Of a stretch of DNA of 10,423 bases, positions 1 through 6,779 are shown in pieces. Numbering within the stretch: position 1 is the first letter of the stretch; every line of letters starts with the position of its first letter. The translations under genes were made by a program, and so were the position numbers. The DNA lies in assembly GCA_023391275.1 (NCBI GenBank), contig JAEWBE010000054.1:1-10423 (forward strand), written 5' to 3'. The notes beneath the pieces are model-generated. The model was not told the DNA's origin. It did not search any database and saw only the letters and a program-made list of their open reading frames with translations. This DNA comes from Bacillota bacterium. Lineage in GTDB: Bacteria; Bacillota; Clostridia; Oscillospirales; Acutalibacteraceae.

Positions 1-548
1 CCGTTCTTCATCGGAACCCCCAGCTCGTTCTGCTGGATATTAACCTGCCGGTTTATGACGGATATTATATTTGCCGGGAAATTCGCCGTCAATCTCAAAT
101 TCCGATTATTATTGTCACCAGCCGCGACAGTGAGGTTGATGAGCTTATGAGTATGAATCTGGGTGCGGATGACTTTATTGCAAAGCCGTACAATACACAG
201 ATTTTACTTGCCAGAATCGCAGCGGTTCTGAAACGCGCATATCCTGCCGGGCCGGCGGACACCCTTTTTGACCGTGGATTGGAACTGGATTTATCAAAGA
301 GTACGGCGCGCTTTCAGGAAAATGAGGTTGAACTTACCAAAAATGAACTCCGCATCCTGCATTTGCTTATCAGCAACAAGGGAAAAATTATCCCGCGCGA
401 TGAAATCATGAACGATCTGTGGCAGTCGGAAGAGTTTGTGGATGATAACACGCTGACGGTAAATATCAATCGTCTGCGAAAGAAGTTGGAGAGCATCGGG
501 ATTCATGACTATCTGATGACTCGGCGCGGTCAGGGGTATCTGGTATGA
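1..548 (+). CDS. bceR: OmpR-family response regulator, BceR-like (5' end outside the window)
   Basis: DNA-binding response regulator of a two-component system. The open frame runs from the window edge (first full codon at position 3), so roughly the first 40 residues are missing; the ATG at 147 is internal. The visible receiver part has the phospho-acceptor Asp in LVLLDINLP (about codon 12 of the visible part), the switch Thr in IIIVTSRD and the conserved Lys in FIAKPYN. A winged-helix output domain follows, from about LTKNELRIL to the end (RRGQGYLV), typical of the OmpR/PhoB class. The stop codon overlaps the kinase start (ATGA, 545-548), so the two genes are translationally coupled. The neighbouring kinase and BceAB-type transporter place it in the BceR subgroup; it probably binds the inverted repeat at 1558-1571 upstream of the ATPase gene. 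The family and pairing are clear; the exact symbol is by context. Confidence 0.93.
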   Translation, partial: VLHRNPQLVLLDINLPVYDGYYICREIRRQSQIPIIIVTSRDSEVDELMSMNLGADDFIAKPYNTQILLARIAAVLKRAYPAGPADTLFDRGLELDLSKSTARFQENEVELTKNELRILHLLISNKGKIIPRDEIMNDLWQSEEFVDDNTLTVNINRLRKKLESIGIHDYLMTRRGQGYLV

Positions 549-1549
549 AACTGACTGATTTTTTGCGGGACAAACTCGTTCCTGTTGCCATTGCGGCCTT
601 TACCGCAATTTTTTGTATTGCCCTGTTCAGTGCGCTTGGCCTTGGTTTATATGCCGGCGCGTTCGTGGCGGGCGTCATCCTGCTGGGGCAGGCTGCCGGT
701 CTTGCATTTGAGTTTTTTCAAAAACGCGCTTTTTACAATACCCTGATGCAAAGCCTTGACAGAATCGATCGAAAATACCTGATTTCCGAGATTATAGAAG
801 AACCGTCTTTCTGTGAAGGGAAGCTGCTGTACGAGCTGACAAAGGCAGCCAACAAGTCGATGAATGACGAAATTGCGAAATACCGCCGTGCGTCACAGGA
901 GTACCGTGAATACATTGAAACCTGGGTACACGAAGTAAAAACGCCGATTTCGTCCAGCAGACTGATTATGGAAAATAATCAAAATGAGATTACGCTCAAT
1001 TTAGCGGAAGAACTTGTAAAAATCGAAAATTTTGTGGATCAGGCGCTGTTTTATTCCCGCAGCAATAATGTGGAAAAAGATTATATCATCAAACAAACTA
1101 CTCTGAAAGAGCTGGTCAGTTCAGTGCTGCGCAAAAATTCCAGAATATTTATTGAGGCGGGAATCAGCGTGCGGACTGCCGCGCTGGATAAAACGGTTTT
1201 TACCGATGTGAAATGGACGGATTTTATTTTGGGACAAATTTTGATCAATTCGGTAAAGTACAGGAGCAGCTCACCTAAAATTGAAATTTACGGGATGCAA
1301 AGTGAAAACAGCGTTACGCTGGTGATTACGGACAACGGCATCGGAATCCCCAAAAAAGATTTGGGCCGGGTATTTGAAAAAGGGTTTACCGGTACGAACG
1401 GCAGGACAACCGCCAAATCCACTGGAATCGGGCTTTATCTGTGTAAAAAGCTTTGTACCAAGATGAACCTTGGAATTTCCCTTGCTTCCAATGAAAATTC
1501 GGGCACAATGGTTTCCATCGTGTTCCCTAAAAGTAATATGTTTGTATAG
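545..1549 (+). CDS. bceS: Intramembrane-sensing sensor histidine kinase, BceS-like
   Basis: Membrane sensor kinase of 334 residues that would phosphorylate the upstream regulator. Two hydrophobic helices lie at about residues 11-33 and 36-57, joined by only a few residues, so there is no extracellular sensor domain. This is the hallmark of Bce-type kinases, which read the state of a partner ABC transporter instead of binding the drug. The H-box WVHEVKTPIS holds the phospho-acceptor His129 followed by Glu130. The N-box is QILINSVKYR (Asn235), the first glycine box is DNGIGIP (Asp263) and the second is STGIGL (292-297), so the HATPase domain is complete. The ATG start overlaps the regulator's stop by 4 bases. 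The ATPase and permease of the matching transporter follow after a 208-base regulatory gap. The Bce-type assignment rests on the topology, the H-box and the gene order. The inducing peptide cannot be read from the sequence. Confidence 0.93.
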   Translation: MKLTDFLRDKLVPVAIAAFTAIFCIALFSALGLGLYAGAFVAGVILLGQAAGLAFEFFQKRAFYNTLMQSLDRIDRKYLISEIIEEPSFCEGKLLYELTKAANKSMNDEIAKYRRASQEYREYIETWVHEVKTPISSSRLIMENNQNEITLNLAEELVKIENFVDQALFYSRSNNVEKDYIIKQTTLKELVSSVLRKNSRIFIEAGISVRTAALDKTVFTDVKWTDFILGQILINSVKYRSSSPKIEIYGMQSENSVTLVITDNGIGIPKKDLGRVFEKGFTGTNGRTTAKSTGIGLYLCKKLCTKMNLGISLASNENSGTMVSIVFPKSNMFV

Positions 1550-1583
1550 CGGCAATCTTACAAAACCGTAAGATTGCTGTAAG
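1550..1583. promoter_or_regulatory. Candidate BceR-type operator (inverted repeat plus direct repeat)
   Basis: Immediately after the kinase stop is a near-perfect inverted repeat: CAATCTTAC (1553-1561), six bases, GTAAGATTG (1568-1576), with two or three more pairs outside. Its core TTACA-N4-CGTAA (1558-1571) differs at one base from the TnACA-N4-TGTAA consensus that I recall for BceR-like regulators. A second GTAAG at 1579-1583 lies 11 bases (one helical turn) after the first at 1568-1572, as in OmpR-family direct repeats. No T-run follows the hairpin, so it is a poor intrinsic terminator. Its position upstream of the ATPase gene matches the usual place of a BceR site. The operator role is inferred. 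Confidence 0.6.
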
Positions 1584-1615
1584 CGAAATCAATGGTATGT
1601 TTTTCTGCATTCCAT

Positions 1616-1677
1616 TATACTGAATTCACGGTGAGAAGAGGGAATCCGAGTCAAAAGCAAGGCGACGCGGGTATAAT
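1616..1677 (+). promoter_or_regulatory. Candidate -10 boxes for the bceAB-like transcript
   Basis: Two -10-like hexamers stand between the putative operator and the ATPase gene: TATACT at 1616-1621 and a perfect TATAAT at 1672-1677. Neither has a recognisable -35 hexamer at 16-18 bases (TGGTAT and AGTCAA are the nearest at 17), which fits a promoter that depends on an activator. The operator centre lies about 50 or about 110 bases upstream of these boxes. I cannot tell which one is used. Confidence 0.4.
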
Positions 1678-1681
1678 GCTT

Positions 1682-1719
1682 AAAGCTGCTTGCTCCCCAC
1701 AGTTAATTTGTGCGGCTTT
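1682..1719 (+). other. Leader hairpin upstream of the ATPase gene
   Basis: AAAGCTGC (1682-1689) can pair with GCGGCTTT (1712-1719) over 8 positions with one G-U. Inside the loop CACA (1698-1701) faces TGTG (1709-1712), giving an alternative inner stem. The 3' arm ends in TTTCTC, a weak T-run. The element lies after the second -10 box and 24 bases before the Shine-Dalgarno sequence, so it would be in the mRNA leader. It could be a weak attenuator, a stability element or chance; it matches no riboswitch I recognise. Confidence 0.3.
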
Positions 1720-1757
1720 CTCATCAGGACTTTAAAGAATTTAAAGGAGATTACGGC

Positions 1758-2525
1758 ATGCAGAAAATTTTATCGGTTGAACATATTGAAAAATATTACG
1801 GCAATAAAGGAAATGTGACCAAGGCGGTTGACGATATCAGTTTTGAAGTTGATAAGGGGGAATTCATCTCCATTATGGGTGCTTCCGGAAGTGGAAAAAC
1901 GACGCTGTTGAACTGCGTTTCCACCATCGATTCCGTTACCGCGGGGCATATTCTGATTGACGGAATGGACATTACGGAATTAAGCTCTAAAAAGCTGTCT
2001 AAATTCCGCCGGGAGCAGCTTGGGTTTATTTTTCAGGATTTTAACCTGCTTGACACCCTTACCGCCTATGAAAATATCGCCCTTGCGCTTACCATTGTCA
2101 AAACGCCCGCGGGGGAAATTGATGTTCGGGTGCGGCAGGTCGCGAAGCAGCTTCAAATAGAAGACGTGCTGAAAAAATATCCCTATCAAATGTCGGGCGG
2201 CCAAAAACAGAGGGTTGCTTCGGCCCGTGCGATTGTGACCGGCCCAGCCTTGATTTTAGCGGACGAGCCGACCGGTGCGCTCGATTCCAAATCTGCCCGC
2301 ATGCTGCTGGAAAGCTTTGAAATATTGAACCAGAACCTGAGCGCGACAATTCTGATGGTGACGCACGATGCCTTTACCGCCAGTTACTGCCACCGTATCC
2401 TGTTTATCAAAGACGGAAGAATTTTCAATGAGCTTGTTCGCGGCGGGGATACCCGCAAGCAATTTTTCAGCAAAATCATTGAAGTTGTAACTCTGCTCGG
2501 AGGTGACAATTCCAATGTTCTCTAA
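1758..2525 (+). CDS. bceA: ABC transporter ATP-binding protein, BceA-like
   Basis: ATPase subunit of 255 residues, near the usual BceA length, that powers the adjoining permease from the cytoplasmic face of the membrane. All motifs are intact: Walker A GASGSGKTT (41-49, Lys47), Q-loop Gln93 in IFQDFNLLDT, signature MSGGQKQR (145-152), Walker B LILADE (165-170, catalytic Glu170), D-loop GALD and switch His203 in MVTHD. It belongs to the MacB/LolD-like class that works with FtsX-fold permeases. The ATG at 1758 is chosen because AAAGGAG (1743-1749) stands 8 bases before it. An in-frame GTG at 1710 would add 16 residues but lies inside the leader hairpin and has no binding site. The gene overlaps the permease start by 11 bases. 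By homology the complex handles cell-wall-active peptide antibiotics of the bacitracin or lantibiotic kind and also signals to the kinase; the specific substrate is unknown. Confidence 0.93.
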   Translation: MQKILSVEHIEKYYGNKGNVTKAVDDISFEVDKGEFISIMGASGSGKTTLLNCVSTIDSVTAGHILIDGMDITELSSKKLSKFRREQLGFIFQDFNLLDTLTAYENIALALTIVKTPAGEIDVRVRQVAKQLQIEDVLKKYPYQMSGGQKQRVASARAIVTGPALILADEPTGALDSKSARMLLESFEILNQNLSATILMVTHDAFTASYCHRILFIKDGRIFNELVRGGDTRKQFFSKIIEVVTLLGGDNSNVL

Positions 2526-4548
2526 GTTGGCATTGAAAAATGTAAAAAAAAGCATGCGCGATTTTACGGTTTATTTTCTAACTCTTACTTTCGGTGTATG
2601 CCTGTTCTATATGTTTAATTCCATTGATTCGCAGACCGCCATGTTGGAGATCAATGAAACGCAGGGGAAACTGATTCAGGCGCTTACTAAAATGATTAGT
2701 TACGTTTCTATTTTTATTTCCGTGATTTTGGGCTTTCTTGTTGTATACGCAAACCAGTTTTTAATCAGGCGGCGCAAAAAAGAGCTGGCGATTTATATGA
2801 CGCTCGGGATGCCGAAAGGAAAAATATCACGCATTGTCATTCTTGAAACACTGATCATCGGCGTTTTTTCCCTTGCAATCGGGCTTTTGGCGGGGATTTT
2901 TGCCGCGCAGGGGCTTTCTGTTGTAACTGCAAGACTGTTTGAGGTGGATTTAAAAGCTTTTACCTTTACTTTTTCAGTCCGGGCATTCTATAAAACAATC
3001 TTGTATTTTGGCATTATCTTTTTTATTGTAATTTTATTTAACACGGTGGCCATTTCCCGATATAAACTGATTGATTTATTGAATGCCGCGAAGAAAAACC
3101 AAAAAATGCGCTTCAGCCATCTGTGGCTTTCTGTTATTTTGTTTTTTGTTTCCGCCGCATGCCTTGCAACCGCTTACCACCTGATGATTGAAAACGGGAT
3201 GATGGAATTCAACACCCAGTTTGCCGCGTCCATCGTTTTGGGCTGCATTGGTACGCTCTTGTTTTTTCTGTCCCTTTCCGGTTTTTTGCTCCGTGTCGTC
3301 AAATCCAATAAAAAGCTTTATTTTAAAAATCTGAACATGTTTGTCCTTCGGCAGATCAATTCAAAAATAAACACCACCTTTGTTTCCATGTCGGTAATCT
3401 GCATCATGCTGCTGGTCACCATCGGAACGCTGTCAACCGGCATGGGCCTGTCCAATGTGCTTACAAGGGATTTAAAATATGTTACCCCGTATGATGTTAC
3501 TTTCACCTATTACGGGGATACAAAAAAGACGGACCGCCAGCCTCCCGAGGACATTGCGCAGGAAATGATTTCGCACGGCGTTGATTTCAAGCAAAAGGTC
3601 AAAGCTTACGCGCAGGTAACGGGATATCAGTCTGAGGTGAAATATGGTGACCTGATTCTTCCGGGTTCGCCTGCGGTGAACAATCAGTTTGTCATGGATG
3701 ACATCAAGTCTCAGGCCGTGACAATCATTACCCAAAGCGACTATAACGCGGCCATGAAATTACAGGGAAAGCCAACCGTTTCGCTGCGGGACGATGAATT
3801 TCTGGTAAACTGCAATTATCCCGAGATGCAGCCGGTGATTGCCTATTTTCTCAGCAATAATGGCTCAGTCGTGTTAAACGGGAAAACGCTTAAGGCACAG
3901 GAGCGGCAGTATCTGGACACCTGCTTTGAAACGACCATGATGAAGAACGATCCCGGTACCCTGATTGTCCCGGACACTTTGGTTATTGGCCTGACTAAAG
4001 GGATTGAGCTGCTGAATATACAGTATCAAACAGGGGTTACCGATGCGGCGTTTCTGGCGTCCGTGGAAAAGGTTTACCCCGATCAATCCAAAACGAAGGA
4101 TGCGTGGCCATTTGACATGAGTATAACCAAACAGAAGATGTACGATCAGGGCGCGGGATTGAAGACAATGATTTCTTATCTTGCCATTTACATCGGTCTT
4201 GTGTTCCTGATTACCAGCGCGGCGGTGCTGGCCTTGCAGCAGCTTTCCGAAGTGTCGGACAATGTGGAACGCTACGGCCTGCTCAGAAAGTTCGGCGCTG
4301 AGGAGAAAATGGTTTATCATGCGCTGTTTACGCAGATCGCCATTTATTTTATGTTGCCCCTGTCGCTTGCGATTGTCCATTCCGCGGTCGGGATTCATGT
4401 TGCCAATACGGTGGTTTCGCAGTTCGGTCATCTTGATATTCTGGGTAATACCCTCATAACCGCTGCAGTTTTCCTGTTTGTTTACGGTGGGTATTTTCTG
4501 GCAACTTATTTTGCCAGCAAAAGCATGCTCCGAAAAAATCAGAATTAA
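2515..4548 (+). CDS. bceB: FtsX-fold ABC transporter permease, BceB-like
   Basis: Large integral membrane permease of 677 residues, slightly longer than B. subtilis BceB. From the ATG, hydrophobic segments fall near 17-35, 61-79, 106-132, 158-179, 202-221, 235-260, 286-308, 554-574, 603-625 and 643-664. These give ten helices with one big extracytoplasmic domain of about 245 residues between helices 7 and 8, the BceB layout. That domain is the part thought to recognise the peptide or its lipid complex. FtsX-like segments flank it, with basic cytoplasmic stretches such as LIRRRKKELAIYMTLGMPKGK and NVERYGLLRKFGAEEKM, where the ATPase would dock. The ATG at 2515 is preferred: GGAGG at 2499-2503 is 11 bases before it, while the GTG at 2503 overlaps that site. 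Expected partners are the BceA-like ATPase and the BceS-like kinase. Substrate specificity cannot be inferred. Confidence 0.92.
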   Translation: MFSKLALKNVKKSMRDFTVYFLTLTFGVCLFYMFNSIDSQTAMLEINETQGKLIQALTKMISYVSIFISVILGFLVVYANQFLIRRRKKELAIYMTLGMPKGKISRIVILETLIIGVFSLAIGLLAGIFAAQGLSVVTARLFEVDLKAFTFTFSVRAFYKTILYFGIIFFIVILFNTVAISRYKLIDLLNAAKKNQKMRFSHLWLSVILFFVSAACLATAYHLMIENGMMEFNTQFAASIVLGCIGTLLFFLSLSGFLLRVVKSNKKLYFKNLNMFVLRQINSKINTTFVSMSVICIMLLVTIGTLSTGMGLSNVLTRDLKYVTPYDVTFTYYGDTKKTDRQPPEDIAQEMISHGVDFKQKVKAYAQVTGYQSEVKYGDLILPGSPAVNNQFVMDDIKSQAVTIITQSDYNAAMKLQGKPTVSLRDDEFLVNCNYPEMQPVIAYFLSNNGSVVLNGKTLKAQERQYLDTCFETTMMKNDPGTLIVPDTLVIGLTKGIELLNIQYQTGVTDAAFLASVEKVYPDQSKTKDAWPFDMSITKQKMYDQGAGLKTMISYLAIYIGLVFLITSAAVLALQQLSEVSDNVERYGLLRKFGAEEKMVYHALFTQIAIYFMLPLSLAIVHSAVGIHVANTVVSQFGHLDILGNTLITAAVFLFVYGGYFLATYFASKSMLRKNQN

Positions 4549-4598
4549 TTTCGGCGCTTTCAGGTGCGCCGCGTGTCCGAAAAAATAAATATCCCTGT

Positions 4599-4632
4599 CA
4601 GCCGCCCGGAAAAGGGCGGCTGTTGTCTTTTT
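4599..4632 (+). terminator. Intrinsic terminator of the bce-like module
   Basis: A perfect 9-base GC-rich stem, CAGCCGCCC (4599-4607) and GGGCGGCTG (4614-4622), with loop GGAAAA is followed by TTGTCTTTTT. It stands 50 bases after the permease stop and should end the transporter transcript. Confidence 0.9.
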
Positions 4633-4651
4633 GGAAGAATAATTATATAAT
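4623..4651 (+). promoter_or_regulatory. Candidate promoter for the YgjP-like gene
   Basis: A perfect TATAAT at 4646-4651 has TTGTCT (4623-4628, four of six matches to TTGACA) 17 bases upstream, overlapping the T-run of the preceding terminator. It would give a leader of about 95 bases before the ATG at 4755. I recognise nothing in that leader (4660-4754): it is GC-richer than the promoter, and only a weak 5-base pairing, GGCGA (4690-4694) with TCGCC (4723-4727), is visible. Confidence 0.45.
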
Positions 4652-4754
4652 AAATCTACCAGAATAATACAGGAAGGGAAACTGTTTCGGGCGAAGCCGG
4701 GCATAGCGGATTGTTCAAGCTGTCGCCGGGGAATGAAGCATAGGGTAAAATTAG

Positions 4755-5420
4755 ATGGAATATCAGTTAATCCGCTCACGGCGTAAAACCATTGCAATCT
4801 GTATTGCCCGGGACGGCAGCGTCATTGTGCGCGCTCCGCTGCGCGCGGCACAAAGTGCGATTGACCGTTTTGTACAGGAGAAACATGGTTGGATTGAAGT
4901 AAAATCAGGCCAGATGGTCAAACGTGACGCGGCGCGCAGGGAGTTCCGGGTATCCGTTGGTTCCGAACTGTTTCTGCTTGGGCGGCAGTGGCCTGTTTTA
5001 TCCGGGAATAAGGTTGCTTTTGATGGAACACAATTTTTGATCACGGATGAAAATTATGAAACAATTAAACCGAAGCTGATCCAATTGTACAAAACGATTG
5101 CACAGCAGATTATCCCCGAGCGGGTCGCAGTTTTTTCGAAGCGGACGGGCTGGGTTCCCGCGGGGGTGCGCATTGGGTCGGCCAGTACTTCATGGGGGTC
5201 GTGTTCGGGAAAGAACAGGCTGAATTTTACATGGAAGCTGGTCACAGCCGAGCCGGAGGTAATCGATTATGTGGTAGTTCATGAACTGGCTCATCTTATC
5301 GAGCACAATCATTCTGTCCGGTTCTGGCGGCTGGTTGAGGGTGTTTTGCCGGATTATCGGGCTCGCCGGGAAAAGTTGAAGCTGCTGGGGGAAAATTTGC
5401 AAAAAAGTGGTCTTGGTTAG
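4755..5420 (+). CDS. YgjP-like (DUF45) zinc metallopeptidase-fold protein
   Basis: A 221-residue soluble protein of the YgjP/SprT-like zincin superfamily. The zinc motif is HELAH (His176, Glu177, His180) with the third ligand probably His186 in the following HNHSVRFW. The family's upstream signature SWGSCSGKNRLNFTW (146-160) is also present, and the N-terminal half is the usual beta-rich portion starting EYQLIRSRRKTIAI. There is no signal peptide or membrane helix, so it should be cytoplasmic. The start is fixed because an in-frame TAG lies directly before the ATG; the ribosome binding site is weak (AGGGT, 4742-4746). The E. coli homologue YgjP has been reported as a UTP pyrophosphatase and other members are annotated as M48-like peptidases, so the substrate is uncertain. 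It stands alone between a terminator and the next promoter, with no functional hint from its neighbours. Confidence 0.88.
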   Translation: MEYQLIRSRRKTIAICIARDGSVIVRAPLRAAQSAIDRFVQEKHGWIEVKSGQMVKRDAARREFRVSVGSELFLLGRQWPVLSGNKVAFDGTQFLITDENYETIKPKLIQLYKTIAQQIIPERVAVFSKRTGWVPAGVRIGSASTSWGSCSGKNRLNFTWKLVTAEPEVIDYVVVHELAHLIEHNHSVRFWRLVEGVLPDYRARREKLKLLGENLQKSGLG

Positions 5421-5450
5421 CGACAACTAATTCCATTTTATGGATTAATG

Positions 5451-5459
5451 TGGTATACT
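5451..5459 (+). promoter_or_regulatory. Extended -10 promoter for the aminopeptidase gene
   Basis: TGGTATACT is an extended -10 element (TGn before TATACT at 5454-5459). The -35 region 17 bases upstream (TTCCAT) is poor, which is normal for extended -10 promoters. It lies in the 77-base gap before the aminopeptidase, about 38 bases from its ATG. I see no terminator in the gap, so read-through from the YgjP-like gene is possible too. Confidence 0.55.
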
Positions 5460-5497
5460 AAATAAAAGACAAGTAGAAAGAAACAGGGGTAAATAAT

Positions 5498-6733
5498 ATG
5501 ATTTCACAAAAAGCATTGCAGAAATACGCTGAGCTTGCAGTACGTATCGGTGTAAATGTACAGAAGGAGCAGCTTCTTGTTATTACAGCGGCGGTTGACA
5601 GCGCTTATTTCGTACGGATGTGTGTGGAGGAAGCCTACAAAGCGGGCGCGGGTGAAGTGCTCGTCAACTGGAGTGACGAAGCAATTACAAAATTGGCTTA
5701 TCAGAAAGAGAGTACCGAAACGCTTTGCGGGATTGACCCCTGGCGCATCGAACAAAAGAAAAACTGTATTGATAAGAAATGCTGTTTTTTGTATATTGAA
5801 TCCGCTACTCCCGGTTTGATGGCGGACATCGATGGGAAGAAGCTTCAGGCAGTCCGGATGGCCAAAGAAACCGCGTTTGAGCCGTTTGAGTACTACACCA
5901 TGGCAAATATGGGCCAGTGGTCCATCGTGGCAATTCCTACTCTTAGCTGGGCAAAAAAGGTGTTCCCTAATGAAAATGACGAAACGGCGCTTGAAAAGCT
6001 GTGGGCCGCCGTTCTGATGAGCGTGCGGGTTTCCGACGATAACGACCCTGTTGCAGAATGGCGGCAGCATAATCATAATTTGATACGCAACTGCGAACTT
6101 TTAAATCAATACAATTTTAAATTCCTTCATTTTAAAAATGGAATGGGAACCGACCTGACCGTGGAACTGATTCAAAACCATGTGTGGGAAGGCGGTTGCG
6201 CGACCGCGAAGAATGGGGCGGTTTTTAACCCGAACATGCCAACGGAGGAAGCTTTCACAATGCCTTACCGGTTTGGCGTGAACGGCCGCGTTTACGCAAC
6301 GAAGCCCCTGAGTTATCAGGGAAAAATGATCGACGGTTTCCGGCTTGATTTCAAGGACGGCAAGGTGGTGGACTTTGCGTCCGAGAAAGAAGAAGAAACC
6401 CTTAAAAATCTGGTCGGCTTTGACGAAGGCAGCGGCTACCTTGGCGAAGTGGCGCTGATTCCCTACGATTCCCCGATTTCCAATTCGGGAATCCTGTTTC
6501 TGAACACGCTGTTTGATGAAAATGCCTCCTGCCATTTGGCGCTTGGCGCGTCTTACCCGGACAATGTGAAAAACGGCGCGGAAATGAAGCGTGAAGAGCT
6601 GAATAAAATCGGTTCCAATTACTCGAAAATTCACTGCGATTTTATGTTCGGCAGTGCCGACATGAACATTGTAGGTACTACACAGGACGGCAAACAGGTT
6701 GCAGTGTTCCAAAACGGAAACTTTGTCATTTGA
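5498..6733 (+). CDS. M29-family metallo-aminopeptidase, AmpS-like
   Basis: Cytoplasmic aminopeptidase of 411 residues, full length for family M29 (thermophilic aminopeptidase T / AmpS). It would remove N-terminal amino acids from peptides with a two-metal centre. The family's ligands can be placed by motif: Glu251 in NMPTEEAFTMP, Glu317 in GYLGEVALIPYDSPIS, His346 and Tyr353 in CHLALGASYPD, and His379 and Asp381 in KIHCDFMFGSADMNI. These line up closely in position with the ligand set I recall for Thermus aminopeptidase T (Glu250, Glu316, His345, Tyr352, His376, Asp378). The N-terminal half, ALQKYAELAVRIGVNVQ onward, is the usual M29 opening. There is no signal peptide. The ATG has CAGGGG (5484-5489) 8 bases upstream. 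The lactate dehydrogenase follows after only 46 bases with no terminator between, so co-transcription is likely, although no pathway link is known. The likely role is peptide recycling or use of peptides as nutrients. Confidence 0.93.
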   Translation: MISQKALQKYAELAVRIGVNVQKEQLLVITAAVDSAYFVRMCVEEAYKAGAGEVLVNWSDEAITKLAYQKESTETLCGIDPWRIEQKKNCIDKKCCFLYIESATPGLMADIDGKKLQAVRMAKETAFEPFEYYTMANMGQWSIVAIPTLSWAKKVFPNENDETALEKLWAAVLMSVRVSDDNDPVAEWRQHNHNLIRNCELLNQYNFKFLHFKNGMGTDLTVELIQNHVWEGGCATAKNGAVFNPNMPTEEAFTMPYRFGVNGRVYATKPLSYQGKMIDGFRLDFKDGKVVDFASEKEEETLKNLVGFDEGSGYLGEVALIPYDSPISNSGILFLNTLFDENASCHLALGASYPDNVKNGAEMKREELNKIGSNYSKIHCDFMFGSADMNIVGTTQDGKQVAVFQNGNFVI

Positions 6734-6759
6734 AAATAGCGGACGAAGCTTAAAATAAT
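6730..6759 (+). promoter_or_regulatory. Weak candidate internal promoter for lactate dehydrogenase
   Basis: TTGAAA (6730-6735), overlapping the aminopeptidase stop, is followed by AATAAT (6754-6759) at 18 bases or TAAAAT (6751-6756) at 15 bases. Each hexamer has five of six consensus matches, but the spacings are not ideal and the region is A-rich, so chance is possible. If real, it would allow the dehydrogenase to be expressed apart from the aminopeptidase. Confidence 0.25.
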
Positions 6760-6779
6760 TAAGGAAAGATGGTGACAAT

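Noticed and set aside
1550..1579. Intrinsic terminator after the kinase gene
   Set aside because: The stem is good but no T-run follows (GTAAGCGAAATC), and the core fits a BceR-type operator better.
1710..1757. Upstream GTG start for the BceA-like ATPase
   Set aside because: It has no ribosome binding site and falls in the leader hairpin; the ATG at 1758 has AAAGGAG at good spacing and gives the usual family length.
1580..1757. Riboswitch in the bce gap
   Set aside because: I recognise no conserved core of any known riboswitch class; only a simple hairpin is visible.
2503..2514. Upstream GTG start for the permease
   Set aside because: The GTG overlaps the Shine-Dalgarno sequence GGAGG (2499-2503) that serves the ATG at 2515.
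4733..4786. Short upstream open frame of 17 codons overlapping the YgjP-like start
   Set aside because: It has no ribosome binding site and no informative sequence; its ATG is likely chance.
3874..4797. Long antisense open frame of 307 codons opposite the permease gene
   Set aside because: It mirrors the codon structure of the BceB-like gene, crosses the terminator and the next gene start, and its translation resembles no protein family.
5504..6778. Antisense open frames of 190 and 225 codons opposite the aminopeptidase
   Set aside because: They lie wholly over a clear M29 gene with intact metal ligands and encode no recognisable domain.
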